From: CADEDH01 sp039201605
Lineage (GTDB): Bacteria; Actinomycetota; Acidimicrobiia; Acidimicrobiales; SZUA-35
Reading direction: 5' to 3'
Assembly: GCA_039201605.1 (NCBI GenBank)
Contig: JBCCRO010000015.1
Coordinates: 62,001-126,000 of the forward strand
DNA length: 64,000 nucleotides
This document shows positions 26,135 through 34,354 of this stretch, piece after piece (the first letter of the stretch is position 1; the number at the start of each line of letters is the position of its first letter). Both the position numbers and the translations under genes were made by a program. The notes under the pieces were generated by a model. The model saw only the letters and a program-made list of their open reading frames with translations. It did not search any database and was not told the DNA's origin.

Positions 26135-27043
26135 ATGACGGTCGACGACACCACCGACCTCCGGGACGACCAACCGGCCGAGGAGACACCGGCCGCGCAT
26201 GCTCCGGCCGAGGAGACACCGGCTGCCGCCGTCTCCGACGCCGGGGCGTCCGACCTCCGGATGGGCGTACCGGACACGGCGGGCGGCCTGGCCATCGACG
26301 ACCTGTCGAAGACGTTCGCCATCGGCCGCCAGACCGTCCACGCCCTGGACGACGTGTCGATCGAGGCGCCGATGGGCAGCTTCACCGCCCTGCTCGGCCC
26401 CTCGGGGTGTGGCAAGTCGACGATCCTGCGGATCCTGGCCGATCTGGAGCGGCCGACGTCGGGCCAGGTCCTGGTGCACGGGGTGCCGCCGGCCGAGATT
26501 CGTCAGGAGCACCAGCTGGGCATCGCCTTCCAAGACGCCGCTCTGCTCCCCTGGCGCTCGGTGCGCAAGAACATCCGCCTGGCGTTCGAGGTCACCGGGG
26601 AGAAGGCCGACGCCGACCTGATCGACGAGCTGATCGCCCTCGTCGGCCTGGAGGGGTTCGAGGACGCCCGCCCCAGCCAGCTGTCGGGCGGCATGCGGCA
26701 GCGGGTGGCCATCGCCCGGGCGCTGGTCATGGAGCCCAAGATCCTCCTGCTCGACGAGCCCTTCGGCGCCCTCGACGAGATGACCCGCCAGCGACTCAAT
26801 CTCGAGCTTCTACGGATCTGGGGCGAGCGGAAGACGACGACGGTGCTCGTCACCCACTCGATCGCAGAGGCGGTGTTCCTGGCCGATCAGGTGGTGCTGC
26901 TCAGCCCGCGGCCCGGTCGGGTGAGCGCCCTGGTCCCGATCGACCTGCCCCGCCCCCGGACCACCGAGATGCTGCGGACCCCCGAGTTCCATGCCATCAC
27001 CGACCACATCAGCGAGCTGCTCTTCGACCAGGAGCAGCCGTGA
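26135..27043 (+). CDS. ABC importer ATPase, nitrate/sulfonate/NMT1 type
   Basis: A 302-residue ATP-binding subunit. The first 45 residues are an acidic Ala/Glu/Thr-rich extension with a duplicated AEETPAA, unusual for this family. The ATPase follows: Walker A LLGPSGCGKST (about residues 88-98), Q-loop FQDAALLPWRSV, signature LSGGMRQRVAIARAL, Walker B ILLLDEPFGALDEM and switch histidine VTHSIAEAVFLAD. It powers the import complex with the two following permeases. It lies four bases after the binding protein, and its stop overlaps the next start (GTGA). Confidence 0.93.
   Translation: MTVDDTTDLRDDQPAEETPAAHAPAEETPAAAVSDAGASDLRMGVPDTAGGLAIDDLSKTFAIGRQTVHALDDVSIEAPMGSFTALLGPSGCGKSTILRILADLERPTSGQVLVHGVPPAEIRQEHQLGIAFQDAALLPWRSVRKNIRLAFEVTGEKADADLIDELIALVGLEGFEDARPSQLSGGMRQRVAIARALVMEPKILLLDEPFGALDEMTRQRLNLELLRIWGERKTTTVLVTHSIAEAVFLADQVVLLSPRPGRVSALVPIDLPRPRTTEMLRTPEFHAITDHISELLFDQEQP
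26174..26223 (+). repeat. 20-bp direct repeat, 30-bp period
   Basis: CCGGCCGAGGAGACACCGGC occurs at 26174-26193 and 26204-26223 within the N-terminal extension of the ATPase gene and encodes the duplicated AEETPA segment. The copies are identical, so this part of the gene has recently duplicated or can slip. Confidence 0.85.
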
Positions 27044-27912
27044 CCGACACCGTCGAGGATGCCGCGCCCGGGGCGGGCGCCGAGCCCGGGGCGGGCCGCG
27101 GGGTCGACTCGGCCGACGTGGAGCTCCCCGGGAACGACGACGAACGGCTGAGCATGTCCGAGCGGTTGCGGGCGTGGAGCGGCACCATCGTGGCCGTGCT
27201 CATCATCCTCGTGGTGTGGGAGGTGGCAGGCCGTACCTACTTCGAGGGCAAGGCCACGCTGTCGCCCCCGACCCGGATGGTGGCCAGTCTGATCGACGAA
27301 TGGCCGACCTACCCGGACCACATCATCGCCACGCTCACCCCGGCGGCCAAGGGCTGGGTCGCGGGGGTGGGTCTGGCCACCCTGCTCGGCGTCATGGCGG
27401 TGCTGATCCCGGCCACGGAGCGGGCCACGCTCCAGTTCGCCGTAGCCACCTACTCGTTGCCGATCATCGCCATCGGCCCGATCCTCCAGGTCACGTTCTC
27501 CGGCGACACGCCGCGGGCCGCCCTCGCTGGCCTGGCCGTGTTCTTCTCCGCTCTGATCTCCACCATCCTCGGTCTCCGCTCGGCCAGCCGGGCCTCGATG
27601 GAGGTGGTGCGAGCGCTCGGCGGTGGACGGCTGGCCCAGCTCGTGAAGGTGCAGATCCCGGCCGCCCTGCCCACGTACTTCAACGGCCTGCGCATCTCGG
27701 GCCCGGCCGCCATCCTGGGCTCGGTCCTGGGCGAGTATCTGGGGCGGGTCTCCAACGGCCTCGGCCTCTACATGGTCAACGCCGCCTTCGCCCTCCAACC
27801 CGACCGCACCTGGGCCATCGCCCTGGTGCTGACGGCGCTGGCCGGCTCGGCCTACCTGGCCATCGGCCTGGTCGGCCGCCTGCTCACACCCTGGGCCCGG
27901 GAGGACGGATGA
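27040..27912 (+). CDS. ABC importer permease 1
   Basis: A 290-residue membrane subunit starting at GTG 27040 in a GTGA overlap with the ATPase gene. A hydrophilic Gly/Ala/Glu-rich N-terminus of about 45 residues precedes six hydrophobic segments. The binding-protein-dependent transport EAA loop is visible as EVVRALGGGRLAQLVKVQIPAALPTYFNGLR (about residues 185-215, given here in outline). The next gene is a second, different permease, so the channel is probably a heterodimer. Its stop shares ATGA with that gene. Confidence 0.92.
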   Translation: MTDTVEDAAPGAGAEPGAGRGVDSADVELPGNDDERLSMSERLRAWSGTIVAVLIILVVWEVAGRTYFEGKATLSPPTRMVASLIDEWPTYPDHIIATLTPAAKGWVAGVGLATLLGVMAVLIPATERATLQFAVATYSLPIIAIGPILQVTFSGDTPRAALAGLAVFFSALISTILGLRSASRASMEVVRALGGGRLAQLVKVQIPAALPTYFNGLRISGPAAILGSVLGEYLGRVSNGLGLYMVNAAFALQPDRTWAIALVLTALAGSAYLAIGLVGRLLTPWAREDG

Positions 27913-28802
27913 CCGACGCCGCCTCCACCCTGTCCCGGGCCTCCACCGCCGCCACCACCTCTGCACCGGCCACCGGGGTCACCGACGACCTCGACCGTCG
28001 GGGTGCGGGCTCGATCGTGGCCGACCTGGCCCGCATGGTGTGGGGCATGATCGTGGCCCTGGCCGCTCTGCTCGTGGTGTGGGTGGCCTTCCTGCGGATC
28101 TTCGATGTCAACGCCTTCGTCGGCGTCGGCCCGGTCCGGGTGTGGAACCACCTGGTGACCGACCCCGACGCCGCCGAGCACCGGACGGGCGTGATCGACG
28201 GCCTCGGTCGCACCCTGCTCGACGCCGGGTCCGGCCTCATCATCGGCGGGGCGACCTCGATCGCCGTGGCCTGCCTGTTCGTGCTGTACAAGCCGTTGGA
28301 GCGGGCCCTACTGCCGATCGGGGTGGCCTTCCAGACCGTGCCGATCGTCGCCCTCGTGCCCCTGCTGGCCCTCCTTTTCGGCCGGGGTCTGGTGTCGACG
28401 ATCATCGTCACCGGGATCATCGTCTTCTTCCCCACGCTGGTGTTCGTCACCCACGGTCTGCGGTCGGTGTCGCCCCAGAGCGTCGAGCTGATGCGGGTGT
28501 ACAACGCCGGCGAGTTGGAGACCCTCCTCAAGCTGCGGCTGCCCTCGGCTCTGCCGTCGATCTTCGCCGCGGCCAAGATCGCCGTGCCCGGCTCGATCCT
28601 TGGCGCCCTGTTGGCCGAGTGGCTGGTGACCGGTACCGGTCTCGGATACGAGATGCTGATCTCGACCACCCGCAACGAGTACCCGCAGCTCTGGGCGGCC
28701 GCGGCGACGCTCACCGCCTTCGCCATCATCGTCTACACGCTGACCAACATCGTCGAGCGGATCGTGCTGGCCCGCTTCGCCCCTGAGCACGTCACGCTCT
28801 GA
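27909..28802 (+). CDS. ABC importer permease 2
   Basis: A 297-residue permease starting at ATG 27909 in an ATGA overlap. A Ser/Thr/Ala-rich N-terminus of about 40 residues is followed by six membrane segments. The cytoplasmic coupling loop reads ELMRVYNAGELETLLKLRLP followed by ALPSIFAAAKIA, typical of SsuC/TauC-like permeases. It is clearly diverged from permease 1, not a recent duplicate. It completes a binding protein-ATPase-permease-permease importer, a layout also known for predicted riboflavin and pyrimidine-precursor transporters. Confidence 0.92.
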   Translation: MTDAASTLSRASTAATTSAPATGVTDDLDRRGAGSIVADLARMVWGMIVALAALLVVWVAFLRIFDVNAFVGVGPVRVWNHLVTDPDAAEHRTGVIDGLGRTLLDAGSGLIIGGATSIAVACLFVLYKPLERALLPIGVAFQTVPIVALVPLLALLFGRGLVSTIIVTGIIVFFPTLVFVTHGLRSVSPQSVELMRVYNAGELETLLKLRLPSALPSIFAAAKIAVPGSILGALLAEWLVTGTGLGYEMLISTTRNEYPQLWAAAATLTAFAIIVYTLTNIVERIVLARFAPEHVTL

Positions 28803-28811
28803 GCCGGTGCC

Positions 28812-29877
28812 GTGACCACCGTCGCCGCCTTGCACGCCACTCCTGAAAGCGCCCCCGAGGACGCCGTCCTCGCTCGGCGGTGGCTGGCCGCCGGCTATGC
28901 GGCCGAGCTCGACGCCGGGCCGATGGCGGTCCGGCTGCTGGGCCGGGATCTGGTGATCGCCCGGCTCGACGGACGGTTGCTGGCGGCCCCCGACCGCTGC
29001 CCCCACCGGGGCGCCCCGCCTGGCCCCCGGGGCCATCACGCCCGGCCCCGATGGCGCCGAGTGCCTGGTTTGCCCCTACCACGGGCTCCACCTCGACGCC
29101 GACGGGGCGCCGGTGCTGCTCCCGGCCCGACCGGCCGACCGTCTGCCCGCCCGGCTGGGGCTGGCCACGCTGCCTGTTCAGGAACGGCATGGGCTCATCT
29201 GGGTCTCGCTGTCGAGCGACCCGGTCGGCGAGCCGCCGGAGTGGTCGGCCTACGACGAGCCGGGCCGCCTCCGCTTCCAGCTGCAGCCCGACGTGTGGCA
29301 GGCGATGCCGTCCCGCATCGTGGAGAACTTCAACGACCTGGCCCACTTCGCCACCGTCCACGCCGGCACCTTCGGCGACCCGGCCCACCCGGAGGTGCCG
29401 GCGATCGAGCTGCGCATCGAGGACGACGACATCCACCACCACCTGCTGATGCACCAGCTCGACCGGGTGACCCTGGACGGGCCGCTGGTGCCGGTGCAGG
29501 TCCGCTTCTCCTACGTGCACCGCTTCCCCCTCGCCACCGAGCTGATCATCGACTACGACGAGCGCCGCACCGAGTGGATCCAGATGGTGGTGTCGCCGGT
29601 CGGGCCCACGACGAGCCTGGTCCTCCAGCAGAACGTGCGGAACTTCGACCTCGACGACTCGGTGGCCGAGTGGCACGACTTTCAAGCGGCGGTGAACCTC
29701 GAGGACAAGGTCGTCTTGGAGGGCCTCACGCCGCGCCGGCAGCCGATCGACGGTCGGGCCTCCGGCACCGAGCCTGCGGCCGACGAGGTCACCCTCGCCG
29801 TCGACGCCTTCACCATCGCCTACCGACGTCGCTGGACGGCGGCCCTGGCCGAAGCGGTTCCCGCCGCCATCGCCTGA
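28812..29877 (+). pseudogene. Rieske [2Fe-2S] oxygenase alpha subunit, single-base frameshift
   Basis: Starting at GTG 28812, the first part (MTTVAALHATPESAPEDAVL through DRCPHRGA) is in one frame. From there the expected continuation lies one base away: LAPGAIT, then CPYHGLHLDADGAP, then the long C-terminal part. Removing one C from the run at 29014-29017 gives a continuous protein of about 354 residues. Joined, it has the complete Rieske motif C-x-H to C-x2-H and the mononuclear iron motif ENFNDLAHFATVH. It would be a ring-hydroxylating or N-demethylating oxygenase. Whether this is a true mutation or an assembly error in a homopolymer cannot be decided here. It follows the importer by nine bases. 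Confidence 0.85.
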
Positions 29878-29883
29878 ACCCCG

Positions 29884-29900
29884 GGACGGGTCGCCCGTCC
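29884..29900. terminator. Hairpin between convergent genes
   Basis: GGACGGG-TCG-CCCGTCC forms a 7-bp GC-rich stem with a 3-base loop between the convergent Rieske gene and VOC gene. There is no T-tract on either side, so termination is possible but not certain. Confidence 0.4.
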
Positions 29901-29916
29901 AGGCGCCGCAATCCGC

Positions 29917-30309
29917 TCAGCGGAAGTGGTTGATGCGGAAGACGTTGCCCTCGGGATCGGCCAACACCGACTGGAAGGCCCCGTAGTAGGTCTCGTAGGG
30001 CTCGTGGAGCAGCTTGGCCCCGAGGAGCACGGCGGCATTGGTGTGATCGACCACGTCCTCGTCACCCGCCACCTCGAACGTCAGGTACTGACTGGTGCCG
30101 GTGGCGTCGGCCCAGTCCGTCATGCGAAGCATCTCGTAGACGACCGTTGACGAGAAGCCGAGGGTGACACCGTCGACGTCGAGGCCCCGGAAGATCTCCG
30201 ACCGGAGTTCGGTGACCTCGGTGAAGCCGAACACGTCGGCGTAGAAGCCCGACAGGCTCACGATGTCGTCGCACACATAGCTGGCGAGGGAGATCGAGAC
30301 CTTGCTCAT
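29917..30309 (-). CDS. VOC (glyoxalase/bleomycin-resistance) family protein
   Basis: A 130-residue single-domain vicinal-oxygen-chelate protein. Seen are the two beta-alpha-beta-beta-beta halves: ISLASYVCDDIVSLSGFYADVFGF, and later VLADPEGNVFRINHF, whose terminal acidic/His region is where the metal ligand usually lies. The first-half ligand is less obvious. Members include dioxygenases, isomerases and drug-binding proteins; the exact activity cannot be told. The stop of the following oxygenase unit (30317-31312) lies seven bases upstream of its start, so both are probably cotranscribed on the minus strand. Confidence 0.82.
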   Translation of the reverse strand: MSKVSISLASYVCDDIVSLSGFYADVFGFTEVTELRSEIFRGLDVDGVTLGFSSTVVYEMLRMTDWADATGTSQYLTFEVAGDEDVVDHTNAAVLLGAKLLHEPYETYYGAFQSVLADPEGNVFRINHFR

Positions 30310-30316
30310 GCAGCAC

Positions 30317-31312
30317 TCAGTCCACGGCCATCGAGGTCTGCTTGGTGAACTTGCTGTAGAGGTGCTCGCCGCTGGTCATCGGCTCGTACCGGGGCTGCTC
30401 GCCCGAGGCCAGAACGGTCGGGAGGCACTCGATGACGGCGTCGTAGTTCGGCTGGTGGAAGAAGACGAGCGAGATCCGATCGGCGTCGTCGGCCCGGTCC
30501 CGGGGAGGGTTGACGACCCGATGCAGGGTCGAGACCCAACGGTCGTTCGTCCACTCCGCCATCAGGTCCCCGATGTTGACGACCAGGGCGCCGGGGACGG
30601 TGGGAACGTCCACCCATTCCTCGCTCTTGGCAAACACCTGGAGCCCGCCGGGGCGATCCTCCTGGCGGACGATGGTGAGACTGCCGTAGTCGGAGTGAGC
30701 GCCGGCCCGCAACTGTCCGGGAAGGGGTTCGTCCGGCTGATTTGGGTAATGCAGGGCTCGCAGCATCGAGATGTGACGATCGATCTTGTCGTCGAAGAAC
30801 GTTAAAGGCAAGCCAAGCCCAACGGCGAACATCGACATGATCGACGCCGAGAGATCACTCATCACCTCAAAATAGCTTTCCCAAAGCTGTCGCATTCCTT
30901 GTGGTTTTTCAGGCCACACGTTAGGTGCAAAGTGTGGGCCGGCCTCGTCGCAGGTGAAGTAGGGGTCGGAGCGGTCGACAAGGGGCGGCCCCATGTCCAT
31001 CTTCTCCTTGAGATCACCCGGCGCCTCCTCCCCCAGGCTGTAGGAGAGCCCCTCGGCGCCCACCCCGGTCCAACCTCGAACCTGGTCCGGTGCGGGTTGC
31101 GCGGCGACCTGTTTCTCCTGTTCAGGAAGACGGAAGAAGTCGTGGGCTGACCCGTACACATCCTCGATCAACCGATCGGGCACCCGATGGCCGACGATCT
31201 GGAAGAAGCCGATGTCGGTGCAGGCGCGGTCCACCTCGGCCCCGACCTGCTCGATCCCCTCCGAAGTGCCATCGAGGAACGGACCGATGTCGATCACGGG
31301 CACATCCGACAT
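30317..31312 (-). CDS. Isopenicillin-N-synthase-like Fe(II)/2-oxoglutarate oxygenase (copy 1)
   Basis: A 331-residue cytoplasmic non-haem iron oxygenase. The N-terminal DIOX_N part begins MSDVPVIDIGPFLDG and includes IGFFQIVGHRVPD. The catalytic part has the iron ligands in HSDYGSLTIV (H-x-D) and a distal His in TLHRVVNPP, followed by DRISLVFFHQPN with the 2-oxoglutarate-binding R-x-S. ATG 31312 has AGGGGGGT upstream. Codons around 30780-30930 are markedly AT-richer than the rest of the gene. Fungal thymine-7-hydroxylase and plant hormone oxygenases share this fold; the substrate here is unknown. Two paralogs occur in the same island (37524 and 48830). Confidence 0.88.
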   Translation of the reverse strand: MSDVPVIDIGPFLDGTSEGIEQVGAEVDRACTDIGFFQIVGHRVPDRLIEDVYGSAHDFFRLPEQEKQVAAQPAPDQVRGWTGVGAEGLSYSLGEEAPGDLKEKMDMGPPLVDRSDPYFTCDEAGPHFAPNVWPEKPQGMRQLWESYFEVMSDLSASIMSMFAVGLGLPLTFFDDKIDRHISMLRALHYPNQPDEPLPGQLRAGAHSDYGSLTIVRQEDRPGGLQVFAKSEEWVDVPTVPGALVVNIGDLMAEWTNDRWVSTLHRVVNPPRDRADDADRISLVFFHQPNYDAVIECLPTVLASGEQPRYEPMTSGEHLYSKFTKQTSMAVD

Positions 31313-31615
31313 CGACACACCCCCCTCCACTGCCCTTCCGTGCCGCCAATCATGCGATCCTCTTCGCTGCCATGGAGCGGATTGACACACGGATGGCGAG
31401 GCTACAGCAAGGAATTCGAGGAGATATCAGACACTGTTAACGGCGTAGCAACAAGAACATCGAACCGCAAAAGAGAATACGCATGTTTGTATACCGGGTG
31501 GAAATGGTGCAGAAACAAACGACATATAGGTTGCGGATGCAACTGGCCGGGTGGCGTGCTCAGCCCATCTTGTGCTCACCCCGATGACCGGCCGTGCACC
31601 CAATGAGGAGAGATC
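31313..31615. other. AT-richer divergent regulatory region
   Basis: This 303-base gap separates the divergent oxygenase (minus) and BMP lipoprotein (plus) genes and is clearly less GC-rich than its neighbours. A widely spaced inverted repeat GTTTGT (31485-31490) / ACAAAC (31515-31520) and a TTGACA (about 31384) with no matching -10 are the only patterns I see. No gene is supported. Confidence 0.45.
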
Positions 31616-32734
31616 ATGCGACACCGATTGCTACTACTGCTGGCCGTGCTCGGGCTGCTGGCGGCCGCCTGCGGAAGCGGCGACGACACCGAGGCGACCG
31701 ACTCGGGTTCTGAGGCGTCGGCGGCCGAGACCGACGAGGCGGCCGACGCCTCCGAAGACCCGGCGAGCGAGGCGAGCGGCGACGCCCCGACCGAGCTCGA
31801 CATCGCCCTCGTCCTCGAAGGCGTACAGGAGGAGGGATGGAACTCGGCGATGATCGATGCCCTCGATCGGATCGCCGCCGAGGCTCCCTACGACCTGACC
31901 GTCTCGTACGAGATCATCGAGAACGTGGCCTATGCCGACGGTGAGCGCATCGGACGCGATCTGGCCAACTCGGGCACCTACGAGGTCATCATCATGCACA
32001 GCGCCTTCGTCGACGGCACCAACGCCCTGGCCCCCGACTTCCCCGACATCGCCTTCGGCCTCTCCGGTTCGGGCAACGATGCCGCCATCGGCGGCAACGT
32101 CTTCTGGATCGACGTGTTCATCCACGAGCCCGCCTACCTCCTGGGCATGATCGCCGGCTCGATGACCGAGACCAATCAGATCAGCGCCGTCGCCGGCTTC
32201 CCCTTCCCCAACGTCAACGCTCCGGTGCACGCCTTCATCGACGGCGCCCAGAGTGTGAACCCGGACATCGGCGACGACAGCGCAGCGGTGACCTACATCG
32301 AGAGCTGGTTCGACGCCGTCACCGCCAACGAGTCGGCGGTGGCCCAGATCGCCGCCGGTAGCGACATGATCTACGCCGAGCGCTTCGGTCCGGTCGAGGC
32401 TGCGGCCAGCACCGACGACGTGTTCGCCTTCGGCCACTTCACCGATCAGTCCAGCCTCAACCCCGACATCGTGTTGGCCAGCGCCATCGCCCTCTGGGAT
32501 CCGGCGGTCATGACGATCGTCGACGCCTGGTATCTCAACACCACCGAGGGCACGCCCTACGCGGCGGCGGCCGAGGAGCGGATCGTGTTCCAGACGATGG
32601 CCGAAGGCGGGAGCGACATCACCGAGCTGTCACCGTCGGTCCCCGCCGACGTGGCCGAGCTGATCGCCGAGACCCGGACCGCCATCCTGGCCGGCGACCT
32701 GGTCGTGCCCTTCGACGACTCACCGTTCGAGTAG
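31616..32734 (+). CDS. BMP-family (basic membrane protein) nucleoside-binding lipoprotein
   Basis: A 372-residue ABC-importer binding protein. A short signal and lipobox LAAAC-G (near residue 19) are followed by an acidic Ser/Glu/Asp linker to about residue 58. The mature domain is of the PnrA/BMP fold: DIALVLEGVQEEGWNSAMIDAL, YADGERIGRDLANSG, IAFGLSGSG and FAFGHFTDQSSLNPDIVLAS. Family members bind purine nucleosides such as guanosine or inosine. ATG 31616 has GAGGAGAG upstream. It heads the unit with the ATPase, two permeases, deaminase and oxygenase that follows. Confidence 0.9.
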   Translation: MRHRLLLLLAVLGLLAAACGSGDDTEATDSGSEASAAETDEAADASEDPASEASGDAPTELDIALVLEGVQEEGWNSAMIDALDRIAAEAPYDLTVSYEIIENVAYADGERIGRDLANSGTYEVIIMHSAFVDGTNALAPDFPDIAFGLSGSGNDAAIGGNVFWIDVFIHEPAYLLGMIAGSMTETNQISAVAGFPFPNVNAPVHAFIDGAQSVNPDIGDDSAAVTYIESWFDAVTANESAVAQIAAGSDMIYAERFGPVEAAASTDDVFAFGHFTDQSSLNPDIVLASAIALWDPAVMTIVDAWYLNTTEGTPYAAAAEERIVFQTMAEGGSDITELSPSVPADVAELIAETRTAILAGDLVVPFDDSPFE

Positions 32735-32746
32735 GTCGTCGCAACC

Positions 32747-34354
32747 GTGACTGAGGACGACATCCTCCTGGGTGTCCACGGGGTCACCACACGCTTCCCG
32801 GGCGTGATCGCCAACGACGACGTGTCGTTGGCGATCCGCCGGGGCAGCGTGCATTGCCTGCTCGGCGAGAACGGGGCGGGCAAGTCGACGCTGGCCGAGA
32901 CGATGTACGGCGTCCATCGGCCCGACGACGGCCACCTGAGGTTCAAGGGGGAGCGCATCGACTTCCGCTCCCCCCGTGATGCCATCGCCTGCGGCATCGG
33001 CATGGTCCATCAGCACTTCGAGCTGGTCACGCCGCTCTCCACCATCGAGAACGTGGCCCTGGGCACGACCGGCAAGGGCTGGCTCGACCTGGAGTCGGTC
33101 AGGGCCAAGCTCACCGACCTTTGCGGGACCTACGACGTCGAGCTCGACCTCGACGCGCCGGTGGGTGTGCTCCCGGTCGGGCTGCAGCAGTGGGTGGAGA
33201 TCCTGAAGACGATGTACCTCGGGGTGGATCTGCTGATCCTCGATGAGCCGACGGCGGCGCTCACCCCGGCCGGTGTCGAGCTTTTGTTCGCCTCGATCCG
33301 CCGAATGCGGGACGACGGACTGTCCGTCATCCTGATCAGCCACAAGATGCACGAGGTCACCGGTGTATCCGATCGGGTGACCGTGCTTCGCAAGGGCAAG
33401 GTGGTCGATACCGTCGACACCAGCGCCGTCGACGCCGCCGAGCTGACCCGGATGATGGTCGGTCGATCGGTCGAGCTGTCTTCGGTGGAGGATCACCCCG
33501 ATCCGACCGACAGCGTCCTCCGGGTCGAGGGTCTCGTCGTGGGCGACGCCGGCGAACGGGGTTCGCTCAACGGCGTCGACCTCACCGTCGAGGGTCGGAC
33601 GATCTACGGGATCGCCGGGGTGTCGGGCAACGGCCAGTCAGCCCTGTTCGACGCCCTGGTCGGTGTCCGACCGGCCACGGCCGGCTCGGTCCACATCGGC
33701 GGTGAAGACATCGCCGGGCTCGGACCCCGACGGATCTCGGCGCTCGGGGTGGGCAGTGTCCCGGCCGATCGCATCAACCAGGCACTCCTGATGGACTTCG
33801 GCGTCGACGAGAACCTGGCCCTCGGCCGCCACCGCGATCGGCCGTTCTCGATCCGGGGTCTGCTGCGGCGCAAGGCGTTCAACGCCAGGGCCAGAGAGGC
33901 GATCGACGACTACGAGATCGCCACCCCCGGCCCCGGTCACATCACCCGGGTGTTGTCCGGAGGCAACCTGCAGAAGATCGTGATGGCCCGCGAGCTCGAG
34001 GGCGAGCCGAACCTGATCGTGGTACACCAGCCGACCCGGGGGCTCGACGTGTCGGCCGCCGACAACGTCCGTCGCCGACTGATCGCCGAGCGCGATCGAG
34101 GTGCAGCCGTGGTGCTGATCTCCGACGACCTCGACGAGGTGCTGAGCCTGGCGTCTCGGGTCGGGGTGATGTTCGAGGGCCGCATCATCGGCGAGGTCGA
34201 CGACCCGGTGGCCGAGCGCGACCGCATCGGCCTGCTGATGGCGGGTGTCACCGACGCCCATGAGGCGGCCGCCGACCAGGTCGGCGAGGACGACACCGAC
34301 GCCGCCGGCGGTGACCCCGCCCTGGACGACGAGCACGAGGTGGTGAACACATGA
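32747..34354 (+). CDS. Nucleoside/sugar ABC importer ATPase with two ABC domains (NupO-like)
   Basis: A 535-residue tandem ATPase. Domain 1 has Walker A GENGAGKSTLAETMYG and Walker B LLILDEPTAALTP, with a degenerate signature VLPVGLQQWVEI. Domain 2 has a degenerate Walker A-like GVSGNGQSALFDALVG, signature LSGGNLQKIVMAREL, and IVVHQPTRGLDVSA in place of the usual Walker B. Such asymmetry is normal for RbsA/NupO-type proteins. The last 40 residues are an acidic Ala/Asp tail. GTG 32747 is the start. It works with the BMP lipoprotein and the two permeases, the first of which overlaps its stop (ATGA). Confidence 0.93.
   Translation: MTEDDILLGVHGVTTRFPGVIANDDVSLAIRRGSVHCLLGENGAGKSTLAETMYGVHRPDDGHLRFKGERIDFRSPRDAIACGIGMVHQHFELVTPLSTIENVALGTTGKGWLDLESVRAKLTDLCGTYDVELDLDAPVGVLPVGLQQWVEILKTMYLGVDLLILDEPTAALTPAGVELLFASIRRMRDDGLSVILISHKMHEVTGVSDRVTVLRKGKVVDTVDTSAVDAAELTRMMVGRSVELSSVEDHPDPTDSVLRVEGLVVGDAGERGSLNGVDLTVEGRTIYGIAGVSGNGQSALFDALVGVRPATAGSVHIGGEDIAGLGPRRISALGVGSVPADRINQALLMDFGVDENLALGRHRDRPFSIRGLLRRKAFNARAREAIDDYEIATPGPGHITRVLSGGNLQKIVMARELEGEPNLIVVHQPTRGLDVSAADNVRRRLIAERDRGAAVVLISDDLDEVLSLASRVGVMFEGRIIGEVDDPVAERDRIGLLMAGVTDAHEAAADQVGEDDTDAAGGDPALDDEHEVVNT

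Noticed and set aside
31382..31412. Promoter for the BMP lipoprotein gene based on TTGACA
   Set aside because: No acceptable -10 follows at 16-18 bases, and the gene is more than 200 bases away.
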